From positions 45,338,520 to 45,402,519 of the forward strand of contig NC_135505.1 in NCBI RefSeq assembly GCF_052857255.1: a stretch of DNA of 64,000 nucleotides, in the 5' to 3' direction. Positions 35,787-46,133 of the stretch are shown one piece after another. The translations under genes and the position numbers were made by a program. This stretch comes from Amblyomma americanum (taxonomy: Eukaryota > Arthropoda > Arachnida > Ixodida > Ixodidae). The notes beneath the pieces are model-generated. The model had not been told where the DNA came from. It ran no database searches and was given only the letters and a program-made list of their open reading frames with translations. The first letter of the stretch is position 1. The number at the start of each line of letters is the position of its first letter.

Positions 35787-36476
35787 ATGGAGGTGCAGGT
35801 GCAGGGAGAGATTCTTCGCCCCCGCGACTACGACCCAAGGGACTGAACTCACATCCTTATTGTGCCTGCCCGCTCCAGGGACCGCTGTACGTCAACAAGC
35901 CAGGAAACCGCAGCGTCTGCAAGCGGTGCCGCCATCTCACCTACTGCAGGCCCTGACAAGTCACACCTGCAAGCAACGCGCGCAGCTGCGCAGCGTTCGC
36001 GGCAGCAGCCGCCGCTCCCGGCTGCTGACTACAAGATCATATTCAGGTCTCGAGGCGGGCTGCAGCTGAACCTGCTTCCACCCCTACTACTACGGGAAAC
36101 CATCCTCCGAGCGGCGTCCCAGCTTCAAGAACCAACGCGTACCCAAATCAGGCTTCACCCAGTCAACAACACGTGCACAGTAAGCACGCCCCTACAAGCT
36201 GACGCACTCGCGCTGGTTCGCGTAACCCAGATCCAACACCAAGCAAAGGACTTCGAAGTCGCAGCTTATATAGCGCCACCGGACGGAGCGGTACGCGGAG
36301 TAATCTCCAATGCCTTCTGGAAAGAGATCCCGACAGCTCTTCTCCAATACCTCATCACCGGCCACCCGGAAGCCCCCATCGTGGACGCCCGTCGAATGGG
36401 GGCTACGCGTTCCATTCTAGTCACCTTTCGTGCTGGACCTGTGCCACACGCCATTCTTTAGGGAGGAGCCCTCCAC
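35787..36476 (+). pseudogene. I-clade LINE ORF1, N-terminal part
   Basis: The probable start ATG is at 35787 in good context (CCACCATGG). The frame shifts near 35845, and 35862-36461 then encodes a 199-codon stretch with YKIIFRSRGGLQL and ALALVRVTQIQHQAKDFEVA, typical of the region before the knuckles in tick-like I/Ingi ORF1 proteins (by recognition). TAG at 36459-36461 is in frame. The last codons before Gypsy-2 continue in the same frame at 41478. ORF1 protein binds the element RNA. Confidence 0.75.
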
Positions 36477-36480
36477 AGGT

Positions 36481-37053
36481 TGTTGCAAAAGGGTTGCAAG
36501 CCCCAAGGGTAGCGTTGGCCTGGCGGCCTGGGGCAAAGCTGGAAACATCCGAAGGTGCCGGCAAAAGACGAGTCGACTGGCAACAGAACAACTTGTTTAT
36601 TCTGGCATCGCAAAAGAGCAGCCGGTCAGGGCGACCACGTTACTCGAAGGAAGAAATCGAAGTCTCTCCGGCGTCCGGGGCAGCTCCCTTTATACCCACG
36701 GAGTCGAGGGCAAGAAGGAACGGCTTGGGATGAGGCGCCCGATACGGCGACGCTCTGACATGTTCAGACGTGACGTGCGCGTCCGCCGGGCCGGCGCCGG
36801 TCAGACCTCCTCGCCTCCCAGTTGGGGAGCTCCTCTCCCCGGCTGCCGCGCTTTGACAAGCGTGGGCACCAACATGCACACACACACACACGCACACACG
36901 ACGACACGTGGCATTGAAACCTGCCTGGACGCGCTTGGCGGGAGGCGTTACGGCAGCACTGAACGGGCCCAAAATGACCGCCACTTTGAACGAAGCCCCG
37001 GCGTCCGTTGCATCCGCGCCGGCTATACCGCGCGTCGCAGGCGAAACGTAACA
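36481..37053 (-). repeat. Gypsy-2 3' LTR (573 bp)
   Basis: Plus-strand text TGTTGCAAAAGGG to GAAACGTAACA. Contains a short CA repeat and a block of about 47 bp (around 36963-37010) absent from the other LTR. Open frames inside it are coincidental. Confidence 0.9.
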
Positions 37054-37080
37054 GACCGCCCCGCCGGGAGAAGGAGATCC
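37054..37080 (-). promoter_or_regulatory. Gypsy-2 polypurine tract
   Basis: On the minus strand CTCCTTCTCCCGGCGGGGCGGTC directly precedes the 3' LTR. The GGCGGGGCGG core resembles the tract before the Gypsy-1 3' LTR. The stretch 37081-37533 between it and the RT stop is noncoding. Confidence 0.55.
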
Positions 37081-37533
37081 CGATGGTCAGGGGACTGCAT
37101 CCGCTGTCCGGAGGGATGTCGCTCGATGATGCTCGTAATCGAAACCGGTCGTCCCTCGACGTTGCTTGAGCGCAGCGTACAGAGAAGGCCTCGTTCTCAG
37201 GTTCAGGATCACACAGGACACAGCAAAGTGACTTCGGGAGAGTTGCCATTTTTGTGCTCGTTCCCAGCAAGCGTTAGAACTACGCCGAAACGCAACCGCT
37301 CAGTCAGCAAACACGAGACAACCCTCACTAAGCTCTGCCAGGCTCTTTCCCCTTTTATACTACTGCCTAGTTCCTTACAGTAGTCAAGCAGCACTCAGAA
37401 TGCGTCCACAAATTGGAAAATTGCTCAAGAAAGCACATCATCACTTTGAAACACTAAACAAAAGCAATATGTTAAAAATCCTGCCTCAGGAAGAAAACAT
37501 CAGTAACAAACAACTTTGAGGCGGATTCCTACG

Positions 37534-39138
37534 TTAGGGGCTTCGACTTAAGCCATCGGCGTTACCGTTGAGACTCCCCTTTTTGTAACGCACCTCAAAG
37601 GAATATTGTTGCAAAGCGAGGCTCCAGCGCAGGAGGCGGCCATTTTTGGGAGAGATGGTCTGCCGCCATTGGAGAGGGCAGTGATCCGTCTCAATGATAA
37701 ACCTCGAGCCGGCTAGGTAGCATGACAATTTCTGAACGGCCCACACGAGACACGCACACTCTTTCTCGGTGGCGCTGTACGCCTGCTCACGACAGGTCAG
37801 CTTACGACTAGCATACAGGACGGAGTGTTCCACTTCTCCATTGTCCCTTTGGCACAGTACAACGCCCATGCCTCGCTCACTAGCATCGCGCTGAACAACG
37901 AACCCTTTTGTGTAGCCTGGCGATCGTAGCACAGGCTGGCTTGTTAAGGCGCTCTTTAGGGCGCTAAAAGCTCTTTCCTTTGTCTCGCCCCAGACGACTG
38001 TTTGGGGCTCTGTTTTTCTTAGAGCATCCGTCAGGGGAGCCGCGATATCGGAGTACCTGGGGATGTACCTCTGATAGTAGCCGGCGACACCTAAGAACGA
38101 CCGAATATCGGTCTTCGTGCGCGGTTGCGGGAAGTCTCGCACAGCGGCCACCTTTATTTCAGAGGGGCGGCGACGACCCTGTCCAATCACGTGACCGAGG
38201 TAGACAACCTCGGCCTGTGCTAATTGGCACTTGGGAGCCTTGACTGTCAAGCCCGCTTCGCGCAGGCGGGTTAGCACTGCCCGCAAGTGTGCCATATGCT
38301 CAGACCAGGATGCGGAGAATATCGCTACGTCGTCTAAATACGGTAAAGCGAATTCTTCCTGTCCCCGCAACACTTTGTCCATGAGGCTCGAAAAGCAGTA
38401 TGGCGCGTTCTTCAAACCAAAACTCAAAATTTTAGGACGGAATGTTCCCATTGGTGAAATGAACGCCGCATACCTACTAGCCTCTTCTGTAAGTGGAACC
38501 TGCCAATAACCCCTGACAAGATCTAGGGTGGAAATAAACTGAGCGCTACTAACTTTCTCAAGGCGCTCCTCGATGTTAGGGATCGGATAAATTTGATCCT
38601 TAGTGATGGAATTAAGCCTGCGGTAGTCGACGCAAGGACGAGGGTCCTTGCCCGGTACCTCAAATAAAATCAAAGGGGAGGTATAATCACTCTCACCCGC
38701 CTCAATAACTCCGAGCTGTAGCATTTTCTTTACCTCAGCCTCCATAATATCGCGCTGGCGGGGTGACACCCGGTACGCCTTGGATCGTACTGGCTCTGGG
38801 GAGGTAAGTTCTATATCATGAGTAAGGACAGAAGTCCTACCAGGCCTCTCAGAGAACTGACCTTGAAACTCTTGTAAGAGTTGGTGTAGTTCGGTTTTCT
38901 GCTCAGGCGACAGCGGTGCTTTACTGAGTAAGTCACTAATGACCTGATCAGTGTCTTCCCTGTTCGTCACTGAGCCTAGTCCCGGAAGCTCGACCGGAAG
39001 CTCTTCTAACTTTCCCGTGTCGGGCATTTCCTCTCCAGTACCTGGTGCCTTTAACGCTACAGGCTCAATTTTATCCAGTTCTGACGTGCTCGGAATATCA
39101 GCTTGCTGCGCCTCCGACCCTTTTTCATTGTTCGACAA
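37534..39138 (-). CDS. Gypsy-2 reverse transcriptase-RNase H, 534 aa, intact
   Basis: Residues about 1-75 are an acidic linker. LSPEQKTEL to HDIELTS (76-113) is the segment also seen after the Gypsy-1 integrase. The RT domain spans about 130-310 with VDYRRLN, TLDLVRGYWQV, FGLKNAPYCF and the catalytic PYLDDVAIF (YLDD about 267-270), then YLGHVI and FLGVAGYYQRYI. RNase H follows with QRDASERGMGVVL, ATEKECACLVWAV and ETDHCPLQW. The frame ends NADGLSRSP and stops with no integrase. The ATG at 39138 may not be the true start, because in a full element this part would be inside a longer polyprotein. The enzyme copies the element RNA to DNA in the particle. Confidence 0.9.
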   Translation of the reverse strand: MSNNEKGSEAQQADIPSTSELDKIEPVALKAPGTGEEMPDTGKLEELPVELPGLGSVTNREDTDQVISDLLSKAPLSPEQKTELHQLLQEFQGQFSERPGRTSVLTHDIELTSPEPVRSKAYRVSPRQRDIMEAEVKKMLQLGVIEAGESDYTSPLILFEVPGKDPRPCVDYRRLNSITKDQIYPIPNIEERLEKVSSAQFISTLDLVRGYWQVPLTEEASRYAAFISPMGTFRPKILSFGLKNAPYCFSSLMDKVLRGQEEFALPYLDDVAIFSASWSEHMAHLRAVLTRLREAGLTVKAPKCQLAQAEVVYLGHVIGQGRRRPSEIKVAAVRDFPQPRTKTDIRSFLGVAGYYQRYIPRYSDIAAPLTDALRKTEPQTVVWGETKERAFSALKSALTSQPVLRSPGYTKGFVVQRDASERGMGVVLCQRDNGEVEHSVLYASRKLTCREQAYSATEKECACLVWAVQKLSCYLAGSRFIIETDHCPLQWRQTISPKNGRLLRWSLALQQYSFEVRYKKGSLNGNADGLSRSP

Positions 39139-39185
39139 CGTCGGCCCCGCCTGGTTAAGGCCTGGTTAAGGCCTGAACGCTAGCC

Positions 39186-40637
39186 TCACCAAACAAAAGC
39201 CCCTTCTCGCGCAGGAGGTGATCGGACCTGTTCGAAAATAGGTACGGGTACTGGGGGGGGCAGCATAGATGACACCGCGGCCTCCGTCTCAAGTGCTCCG
39301 AAAGGTCCTTCAATAAGCACTTTTGCTACGGGCAGACACACGCTATGAGCTTCCACGGCTTGCTTGATCCATGCGCACTCGCCTGTGAACATATCGGGTT
39401 CTACGTAAGAGGGGTGAACTACATCCATTGTAGCTGCGGAATCACGAAGCACTCGGCACTCTTTCCCGTTCACGAGGAAGTCTCGCATGTAAGTCTCGAG
39501 AAGCTTCATGTTCTCGTCAGTGCTACATAATGACAAACACACGACTTCTCTTTTTGTTTCTGGACACTGCGCCGAAAAGTGACCCGGCTTCTGGCACGTA
39601 TAACACACGCGCGCTTGCCTCCTCTCGAACCGCTTTCTGCGTTCGGCTTCGGCTGCCGCCGTCTCCTTACGTTCGGTCGGACTGCTTTCACTCGCATCCG
39701 CACTACGTGTGTCCCCCCTTGCTCTCATGGGTGGGAACTTCGGCCTCTCAGACTTAGAGCCAAATTCACCCTTTTGACCGTCCTTAGCTCCGCGAGCCCG
39801 ACGCGTCACAAACTCCTCGGCTAGCTCGGCGGCTTTAGCTACTGTACTAACGTCTGGCCTATCCAAGACCCAGTACCGCACGTTCTCAGGTAACCGACTA
39901 TAAAACTGTTCCAGCCCGAAACACTGCAGAATTTTCTCGTGGTCACCAAACGCTTTCTCTTCTTTGAGCCACTCCTGCATGTTTGACATAAGCCTGTAGG
40001 CAAACTCTGTATATGACTCACTTCTGCCTTTTTCATTTTCCCGAAACTTCCGACGGAACGCCTCCGCTGACAGCCTGTACTTTTTTAGCAGACTCGATTT
40101 CACTTGGTCGAAATCCTCTGCCTCCTCTCTCTTCAAGCGAGCGACTACGTCGGCCGCCTCTCCGGGTAACAATGTGAGCAAGCGCTGTGGCCACGTTTCC
40201 CGAGAGAACCCCTGCTTCTCGCACGTTCGCTCAAAGTTAACCAGGAACAAACCAATGTCCTCTCCAAGCTTAAACGGCCGCATCAGGTCAGTCATTTTGA
40301 ACGATACCCGTTCTCCTGCACCGTGTGCCTGACTTCCATTACGAGCGCGTTCCATCTCTACCTCGAGACGCTTCATTTCCAAAGCGTGTTGACGGTCGCG
40401 CTCTTCTTTATGTTCGCGCTCGTCTTTCTCTTTTTGCTCTTTACGTTCGCGCTCGTCTTTCTCTTTTTGCTCCCTCTCCTCAATGGTCTCAAGGCATTCC
40501 GACAGCTCGTCATCCTCAGCCTCCAACTCAAGAATAGCCCTTAGCAGTTCTGGTTTTCTGAGTTTGTCTGAGACATCCAGACCCAACTCTCTTGCAAGCT
40601 CCAGCAATTTCGGTTTGCGCAACGACTTCAAATCCAT
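39186..40637 (-). CDS. Gypsy-2 Gag-protease with SCAN-like domain, 483 aa, intact
   Basis: Residues 1-50 include two LLELARE/LLRAILE-type helices. Residues 52-100 are a repetitive E/K/R coiled coil (EQKEKDERE repeated). Residues 110-185 form a capsid-like part (FLVNFERTC, LLTLLPGEAADVV). About 190-281 match the SCAN pattern: EAFRRKFRE, EWLKEEKAFGDHEKI, LEQFYSRLPENVR, AAELAEEFV. The CCHC knuckle CYTCQKPGHFSAQC is at 345-358, and RDSAATMD at 398-405 fits a retropepsin active site. SCAN domains of vertebrate transcription factors are thought to derive from Gmr1-like Gag; seeing one here beside a Gmr1-like gene order is consistent. The frame has no stop, unlike its Gypsy-1 homologue. Confidence 0.85.
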   Translation of the reverse strand: MDLKSLRKPKLLELARELGLDVSDKLRKPELLRAILELEAEDDELSECLETIEEREQKEKDERERKEQKEKDEREHKEERDRQHALEMKRLEVEMERARNGSQAHGAGERVSFKMTDLMRPFKLGEDIGLFLVNFERTCEKQGFSRETWPQRLLTLLPGEAADVVARLKREEAEDFDQVKSSLLKKYRLSAEAFRRKFRENEKGRSESYTEFAYRLMSNMQEWLKEEKAFGDHEKILQCFGLEQFYSRLPENVRYWVLDRPDVSTVAKAAELAEEFVTRRARGAKDGQKGEFGSKSERPKFPPMRARGDTRSADASESSPTERKETAAAEAERRKRFERRQARVCYTCQKPGHFSAQCPETKREVVCLSLCSTDENMKLLETYMRDFLVNGKECRVLRDSAATMDVVHPSYVEPDMFTGECAWIKQAVEAHSVCLPVAKVLIEGPFGALETEAAVSSMLPPPVPVPIFEQVRSPPAREGAFVW

Positions 40638-40931
40638 GGCTGCTCCGAATGCTGCTTTCTCTACTGCCTACTATTGTCTTGCCGCAAACTAACCCGGCAG
40701 CAACGACAACCACAATTACCAGCTCTGTTTCTGACACTAACAAAAGCCTGGCAAAACTCAGAAGAAGAAAGTCCCGCACTCACCAAACCTCGCAGCCAAG
40801 AATTCAGCGCAGTCGTTCCGCTGCAGGCAACCAGTCATCACACAGGGCTCGTTGCACTGCTCCCGGATGGTCGCTGAGCTGCTCAGCATACAGTTGACCG
40901 CATATCTTCGCTGCTGGCCTCCGTTGTCGCG

Positions 40932-40949
40932 ATCCCACCGCTGCCACCA
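40932..40949 (-). promoter_or_regulatory. Gypsy-2 primer binding site (tRNA-Leu)
   Basis: On the minus strand TGGTGGCAGCGGTGGGAT lies 2 nt after the 5' LTR and is complementary to the 3' end of a tRNA-Leu. The same 18 bases occur in Gypsy-1, supporting one family. Confidence 0.8.
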
Positions 40950-40951
40950 GT

Positions 40952-41477
40952 TGTTGCGAAAGGGTTGCAAGCCCCAAGGGTAGCGTTGGCCTGGCGGCCT
41001 GGGGCAAAGCTGGAAACATCCGAAGGTCCCGGCAAAAGATGAGTCGACTGGCAACAGAACAACTTGTTTATTCTGGCATCGCAAAAGAGCAGCCGGTCAG
41101 GGCGACCACGTTACTCGAAGGAAGAAATCGAAGTCTCTCCGGCGTCCGGGGCAGCTCCCTTTATACCCACGGAGTCGAGGGCAAGAAGGAACGGCTTGGG
41201 ATGAGGCGACCGATACGGCGACGCTCTGACATGTTCAGACGTGACGTGCGCGTCCGCCGGGCCGGCGCCGGTCAGACCTCCTCGCCTCCCAGTTGGGGAG
41301 CTCCTCTCCCCGGCTGCCGCGCTTTGACAAGCGTGGGCACCAACATGCACACACACACACACGCACACACGACGACACGTGGCATTGAAACCTGCCTGGA
41401 CGCGCTTGGCGGGAGGCGTTACGGCAGCACTGAGCATCCGCGCCGGCTATACCGCGCGTCGCAGGCGAAACGTGACA
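40952..41477 (-). repeat. Gypsy-2 5' LTR (526 bp)
   Basis: Nearly identical to 36481-37053 apart from about five substitutions and the missing block of roughly 47 bp near 41432. Plus-strand text TGTTGCGAAAGGG to GAAACGTGACA, followed by the AGGT duplication. Confidence 0.9.
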
Positions 41478-42413
41478 AGGTGTACACCGTACCGAGGGCA
41501 TATAGACGCCTGCACGAACTGCCGCGTCCCAGGCCACCGGGCGGATCTGTGTGTCCACCCAAGATCTCATAAAAGTCCCCGCTGCGGGAAATCCCATCCC
41601 AAAGATGTGCCATCATGTACCCCCAGCTGCATTCTCTGTGGGGACCCACATATGACCGGAACTGGGAACTGCAAAGCACGGGGCCGTAAACTAGCGTACC
41701 CGAGGAACGCTCTCTCTTCTTCGTCTAAATCGCGGCTGTCTCGCCGTGATCAACAGAGCACAACCAAGAGACGCAGCTCGACGGCTTCCCGGTCAAGTTC
41801 CAGAAACCGACAGAACAGCAGCAAAAATTCCTCACGTCTTACTTAGGCAGACCGCGTTTCGGGCAACGCCACCCGTCATCCCCCGCCACCCTAGTCCTCC
41901 CAAGAAGATTCGAGAGACCAGGAACTCGGGGCCTTGCGCAACGAGGTAAGCCGTCTCTCCTCCCTTTTAAGCAGCCCCACCCTTTCTCTGCCTACTAAAC
42001 CCCCACCCCCTCTCGTTAACCCGACATCCCCATCCACAGACACTTCGAGCACCGCTCCTGCAAAGGAGCAGCGCACTTCAGACGCCACACCGCCTCCCAT
42101 ACCCCTAGAAATAGGCGCTAAATTCGCTGCACTGGATGTCAAATTTGACCACAAACTAAAAGAGCTAGACGCCCGCCTTGAGGCCAGATTCAACCACCTT
42201 GCCGCCACACTCACCGAAAAACTTGAGCAGCGCATGGACGCTATGCTTACCAAGATGATGGAGCTCATGGAACATAACCTTGCCCATCGCTTCACCCAAA
42301 TTCAGACCACCTCCACTCCTCCCCCCTACCTCCGCAAGCACAAACCCCCTTTGCTGAACACATATCAATTGACACCCGTCTCACTCCCCTCCTCAACCCT
42401 CCGACACTCCAAT
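41478..42413 (+). pseudogene. I-clade LINE ORF1, C-terminal part (zinc knuckles, coiled coil)
   Basis: Directly after Gypsy-2, the frame gives CTNCRVPGHRADLC, then C..CG..HP and CILCGDPHMTGTGNC, three cysteine-histidine knuckles of the Gag-like kind. A serine/arginine-rich stretch follows, then in-frame stops near 41844 and 41895. Around 42120-42300 is a coiled coil (KFAALDVKFDHKLKELDARL). The frame is the same as ORF2. Confidence 0.75.
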
Positions 42414-45400
42414 ATGGCGGGGCGGAACACTAATTCTCTCCCTATGTCAAATTGGAACTGCCGCGGTTTCCGGGCCAAGCGCGCTCCTCTGCAACTTCTC
42501 CTTCCCACACGCACGCCGACTCCCCATATACTTCTTCTCCAGGAGACTCCACACCGGGCAACCCTCCCCAGCTACGCATATACACACTCAGACACCACTT
42601 GCAAACCCAGGACGTCCACACTCATCCACCGCAGCCTCACCTATAAAACTCATCACATCACGTCTTAGACACCCTGCGTGATCACTGAACTTATACATAA
42701 CACACATACACTTCCTTCAATCTTTATAGCAAATATATACCACCCCCCGTCCCAACCGATGGCCTCGCTAGAATCACTTCTGCAAGAGCTACGCCACCTA
42801 GCAGGGAAACATCCTCTACTAATTGGTGGGGACTTCAACAGTCAGCATACTGACTGGGGATACACAACCACGACACATCGAGGTCGCAGGCTGTGGCTGC
42901 TCCTGCAGAACCTCTAGCTCACTGTTCACAACACGTTTCAGATGCCCACGGGGATTGGCAACAGTGTCAGCGTGGACACCAGTCCGGACCTGACGCTGAG
43001 CCGCTACATCCGCGGTGTTACCTGGAACAGAACTCAACATACATTGGGCAGTGATCATTACATTATACAAATCACTGTCCGGTACAAACCACCCCGTCAC
43101 TCCTATATAACAGATAAACTGGTTAACTGGGACGCACTTCGCGCTGCACGCACCGCCCACCCAGACACTCCTATCGCAGAGATCGACGCCTGGGTGCAAT
43201 CACTCAAGCATGACGTTCACCACAACACGCAACATATTGAAACGACCACCGAAACCCCTACCCTGGACACACACCTAGCCCACCTCTGGGAGGCTTATCA
43301 CAGCCTCCTGGAACGCTGGAAAGGCAATAAATATAACAAGACACTTAAAAAGAGGCTGGTCGCGCTGCAGACAAAAATCCAACAACGCTCGGAGGAGCTC
43401 TGCCGATCCAACTGGGGACAGATATGTGACGGCATCGCTGGAAACCTGCCCAGCAAACGCGCATGGCAACTCCTCCGACCCCACATCGACCCCACAAACA
43501 CCAAATCATCAACACAACACCACGTGACACGCCTCACACACCAACATATTGACGATCCCAAGGCCCTCATAAACACACTTCAGAACACATACACCCCTCC
43601 GAATGCCCCCACACCTCTACCCACCTGCACAGGACCAGCCGATCCAACACTCGACACAAACATCACTGAGACGGAAGTCAGAGCGGCCCTCCTGACTCTC
43701 CGAATCAACTCCGCACCTGGTGCAGACCAAATCACAAACTCCATGCTCCGTAATATGGAAGACCAATAGATCACCCAAATTACGCAATACCTAACCCAGT
43801 GCTGGAGGGAGGGTAACCTCCCGCAGTCCTGGCGCCATGGGAAGGTAATATTCATGCCCAAACCCAACAAAACACTTACACTTCAAAACCTTCGCCCGAT
43901 TTCGCTAACCTCATGCCTCGGAAAGCTCTTCGAGCATGTTGTGTTAGCAAGACTCACAACGCACATGGCGGACAACAATCTATACCCGCATAGCATGCTG
44001 GGATTCCGCCCCCATCTATCCGCACAGGACGCCATGCTGCAACTCACACACGACATTTTCGACCCGCTTCTGCCTGGTCACACAAAGGCAGTCTTAGCTT
44101 TGGATCACTCCAAAACTTTTGATCGCATCGAACATCAAGCGATCATGACTGCCCTATCTCCATTGAATGTGGGCGCGTGCACGTACGCCTACATTCAAGC
44201 ATTCCTCACTAACCGCACGGCTGAGATTCATTTTGGACCTCTCTCTTCCCCCTCCTATACGCTTCAGAGTATCGGAACCCCTCAAGGGTCCGTCCTCTCC
44301 CCCTTCCTCTTTAACATCACCCTTATCCCCCTCGCCCGAAAATTGGCAACTATTCCCCACCTTAAGCACACTCTTTATGCCGGCGACATCACACACTGTG
44401 GACCACCCATGGCAGTGACGGCGACATAGAGAACAACTTACAAAAAGCAGCCACCCTCACCCAAACTTATGCACAAAACATCGGACTGTCTTGTTCCCCA
44501 GAGAAGTCCCAACTGCACCTCATCCGGCCAAAGAACCAACGCTCCCCCCGCTCCCCTATTTTCATCGAACTGAATGGGGACCCGGTACTGGAGGTTGACA
44601 CCCTCCGCGTATTGGGCCTGCATATCCAGAACGATGGCAAAGACACCACCACCCTCAAGAAACTCACACAGGTTGCAGGCGCGATATTGCTTCTCATCCG
44701 CAGAGTTTCGGGCCATCATAGAGGCATGAAGGAGCGCGACCTCTGTCGCCTCATTCATGCCTTTGTCCTCAGCCGTGTGCTCTACACTACCCCATACCTA
44801 GAACTATCCAAACACTACATAAATACTTTGGATGCCTTGATCCGCAAGGCATTCAAAGTCGCACTTCATTTTAACCTCAACACCCCCCCCCCCCCCCAGA
44901 CAGATTACTAGGCCTGGGCCTCCACAACACGATCGGGGAACTCGTGGAGACCCATCGACAGGCCCAATACATAAGGCTTACACAAACCTACACAGGCCGG
45001 TATATCCTGGACTCCCTCGGAATCAGAATACCGGCCAACGACCCAACCCTCCTCCCCATTCCTCGATCCCTTCACCGAGAGCTGGAAATCAAGCCACTGC
45101 CAAAAAATATGCACCCCTCCCACCATGAGCAGCGCCGCAGAGCCCGTGAAAAGGCACTCCGCCGAGTGTACGGCTTCGAGCCGGACGCCGTATGGGTGGA
45201 CGCCGCCTGCACGGGTGACGAAGCAACCGCAGCCGTGGTGGACTGCTCTTCATCCGCCCTCCTCACACTACCTCTCCCTCCTGTCACCACTCCAGAGGCT
45301 GCAGAGGAAGCCGCCATCGCAATTGCCATCACCCGCACGGAAGCCCAGTACATTTTAACAGACTCTAAAACTGCAATTCTAAATTTTGCGCGATGCCGAG

Positions 45401-45953
45401 TCCACGTCCCTGCTTTTGGCATACTGGGCTCGCCCGATGTACCCCCACCCCGCCATGTAGAGCTCACATGGGTGCCTGCGCACTCCGGGAATCCCGAAAA
45501 CGAGGCCGCCAACCTTTTAGCCCGAGGTTCTTTAAACTGGGTTCAGGTGGCCTCGGATCGGGGATTCGCGAGGGAGCGAATGCACTCGTTCAGCGAGATG
45601 ACGCAGGCCTACAGAGCCTCGCGCCAGCTCTAACCCCGCCCCACCCCTCCCAAGATAATAAACACGCATCACTCTGGCGCAAACTACAGACACACACACT
45701 CCCCTCACCCCTGACCCTAGCCCACTATCACCCCTCCTTCTCCACTCCTGCCTGCACCTTGTGCCCAGAACCATTCGCCTCTTCCCTCCACATTCTCTCC
45801 CTCTGCCCGGCGGCCCCTCCCCCGCGCGGCCTAGAGGACCTCAAGACCTGGGAGGACTGGGAGACCCTGCTGCGCTCGGAGGACCCGTCCGTGCAGACAA
45901 TCGCCACCGGCCGGGCTGCCAGTGTTATGGACCTTAGGGACATAAACACTTGA
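42414..45953 (+). pseudogene. I-clade LINE ORF2 (endonuclease, RT, RNase H), dead
   Basis: Starts near ATG 42414. Endonuclease: WNCRGFRAKRAPLQL, LLLQETP, IANIYHPPS, IGGDFNSQHTDWG and GSDHYII. RT: LRPISLTSCLGKLFEHV, LALDHSKTFDRIEH, GTPQGSVLSPFLFN. The usual YADD is YAGD (near 44380), so the catalytic Asp is replaced. RNase H: VWVDAAC, TDSKTAILNF, WVPAHSGNPENEAANL, with the last catalytic Asp apparently Asn. The C-terminal knuckle CTLCPEPFASSLHILSLC is near 45750. Lesions: in-frame stops at 42666, 42915 and 43767, a frameshift near 44400, a poly-C slip at 44883-44897, and another shift near 45600. The protein would nick, reverse transcribe and degrade template RNA. Confidence 0.85.
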
Positions 45954-46004
45954 GTGCAGTGGGGTCGTGCGGAGTCACAGGGGCGTGCCCGACTTCCTCT
46001 CCAA

Positions 46005-46031
46005 CAATAAAGTTTCTCTCTCTCTCTCTCT
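46005..46031 (+). terminator. LINE 3' end: poly(A) signal and (TC)n tail
   Basis: AATAAAG at 46006-46012 is followed by TTTC and about nine TC dinucleotides, ending at the target duplication 46032-46041. A simple-repeat tail instead of poly(A) is common in I-type LINEs. Confidence 0.7.
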
Positions 46032-46133
46032 CTTCGTCTTTAAGAGTGAGACGTGATGGCGTGTCGCAGCGTTGCCGAGGAGTACGCAGAACGTCATCAC
46101 CCGTTCGGAAAGACGCGTGGCCCTTTGAACAAT

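Larger units (their letters stand above)
36481..41477 (-). mobile_element. Gypsy-2: Ty3/gypsy element with intact Gag-PR and RT-RNase H, no integrase
   Basis: LTRs at 36481-37053 and 40952-41477 are flanked by AGGT (36477-36480 and 41478-41481). On the minus strand the order is 5' LTR, tRNA-Leu primer-binding site, Gag-protease, RT-RNase H, polypurine tract, 3' LTR. By eye the LTRs differ at about five positions plus one block of roughly 47 bp missing from the right LTR, so insertion is recent. Only 47 bp separate the two frames, and no integrase exists after RNase H. By homology to Gypsy-1, integrase belongs in that 47-bp gap and has been deleted. The element lies inside ORF1 of the I-clade LINE. 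Confidence 0.9.
35574..46031 (+). mobile_element. I-clade LINE (about 5.5 kb without Gypsy-2), 10-bp target duplication
   Basis: CTTCGTCTTT lies at 35564-35573 and 46032-46041. Inside are a GC-rich leader, ORF1 with zinc knuckles and coiled coil, ORF2 with endonuclease, RT, RNase H and a C-terminal zinc knuckle, then AATAAAG and a (TC)n tail. Both ends seem present, so the insertion was full length. Gypsy-2 later split ORF1 at 36480/41478. Several in-frame stops, frameshifts and a mutated RT active site make the copy dead. Confidence 0.85.

Noticed and set aside
35443..35838. Minus-strand frame of 131 codons
   Set aside because: Antisense to the GC-rich LINE leader; shadow of the element.
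36430..37383. 317-codon plus-strand open frame (and a similar one at 41039-41572)
   Set aside because: Covers the Gypsy-2 LTR and flanks; present in both LTRs only because they are repeats, with no protein motif.
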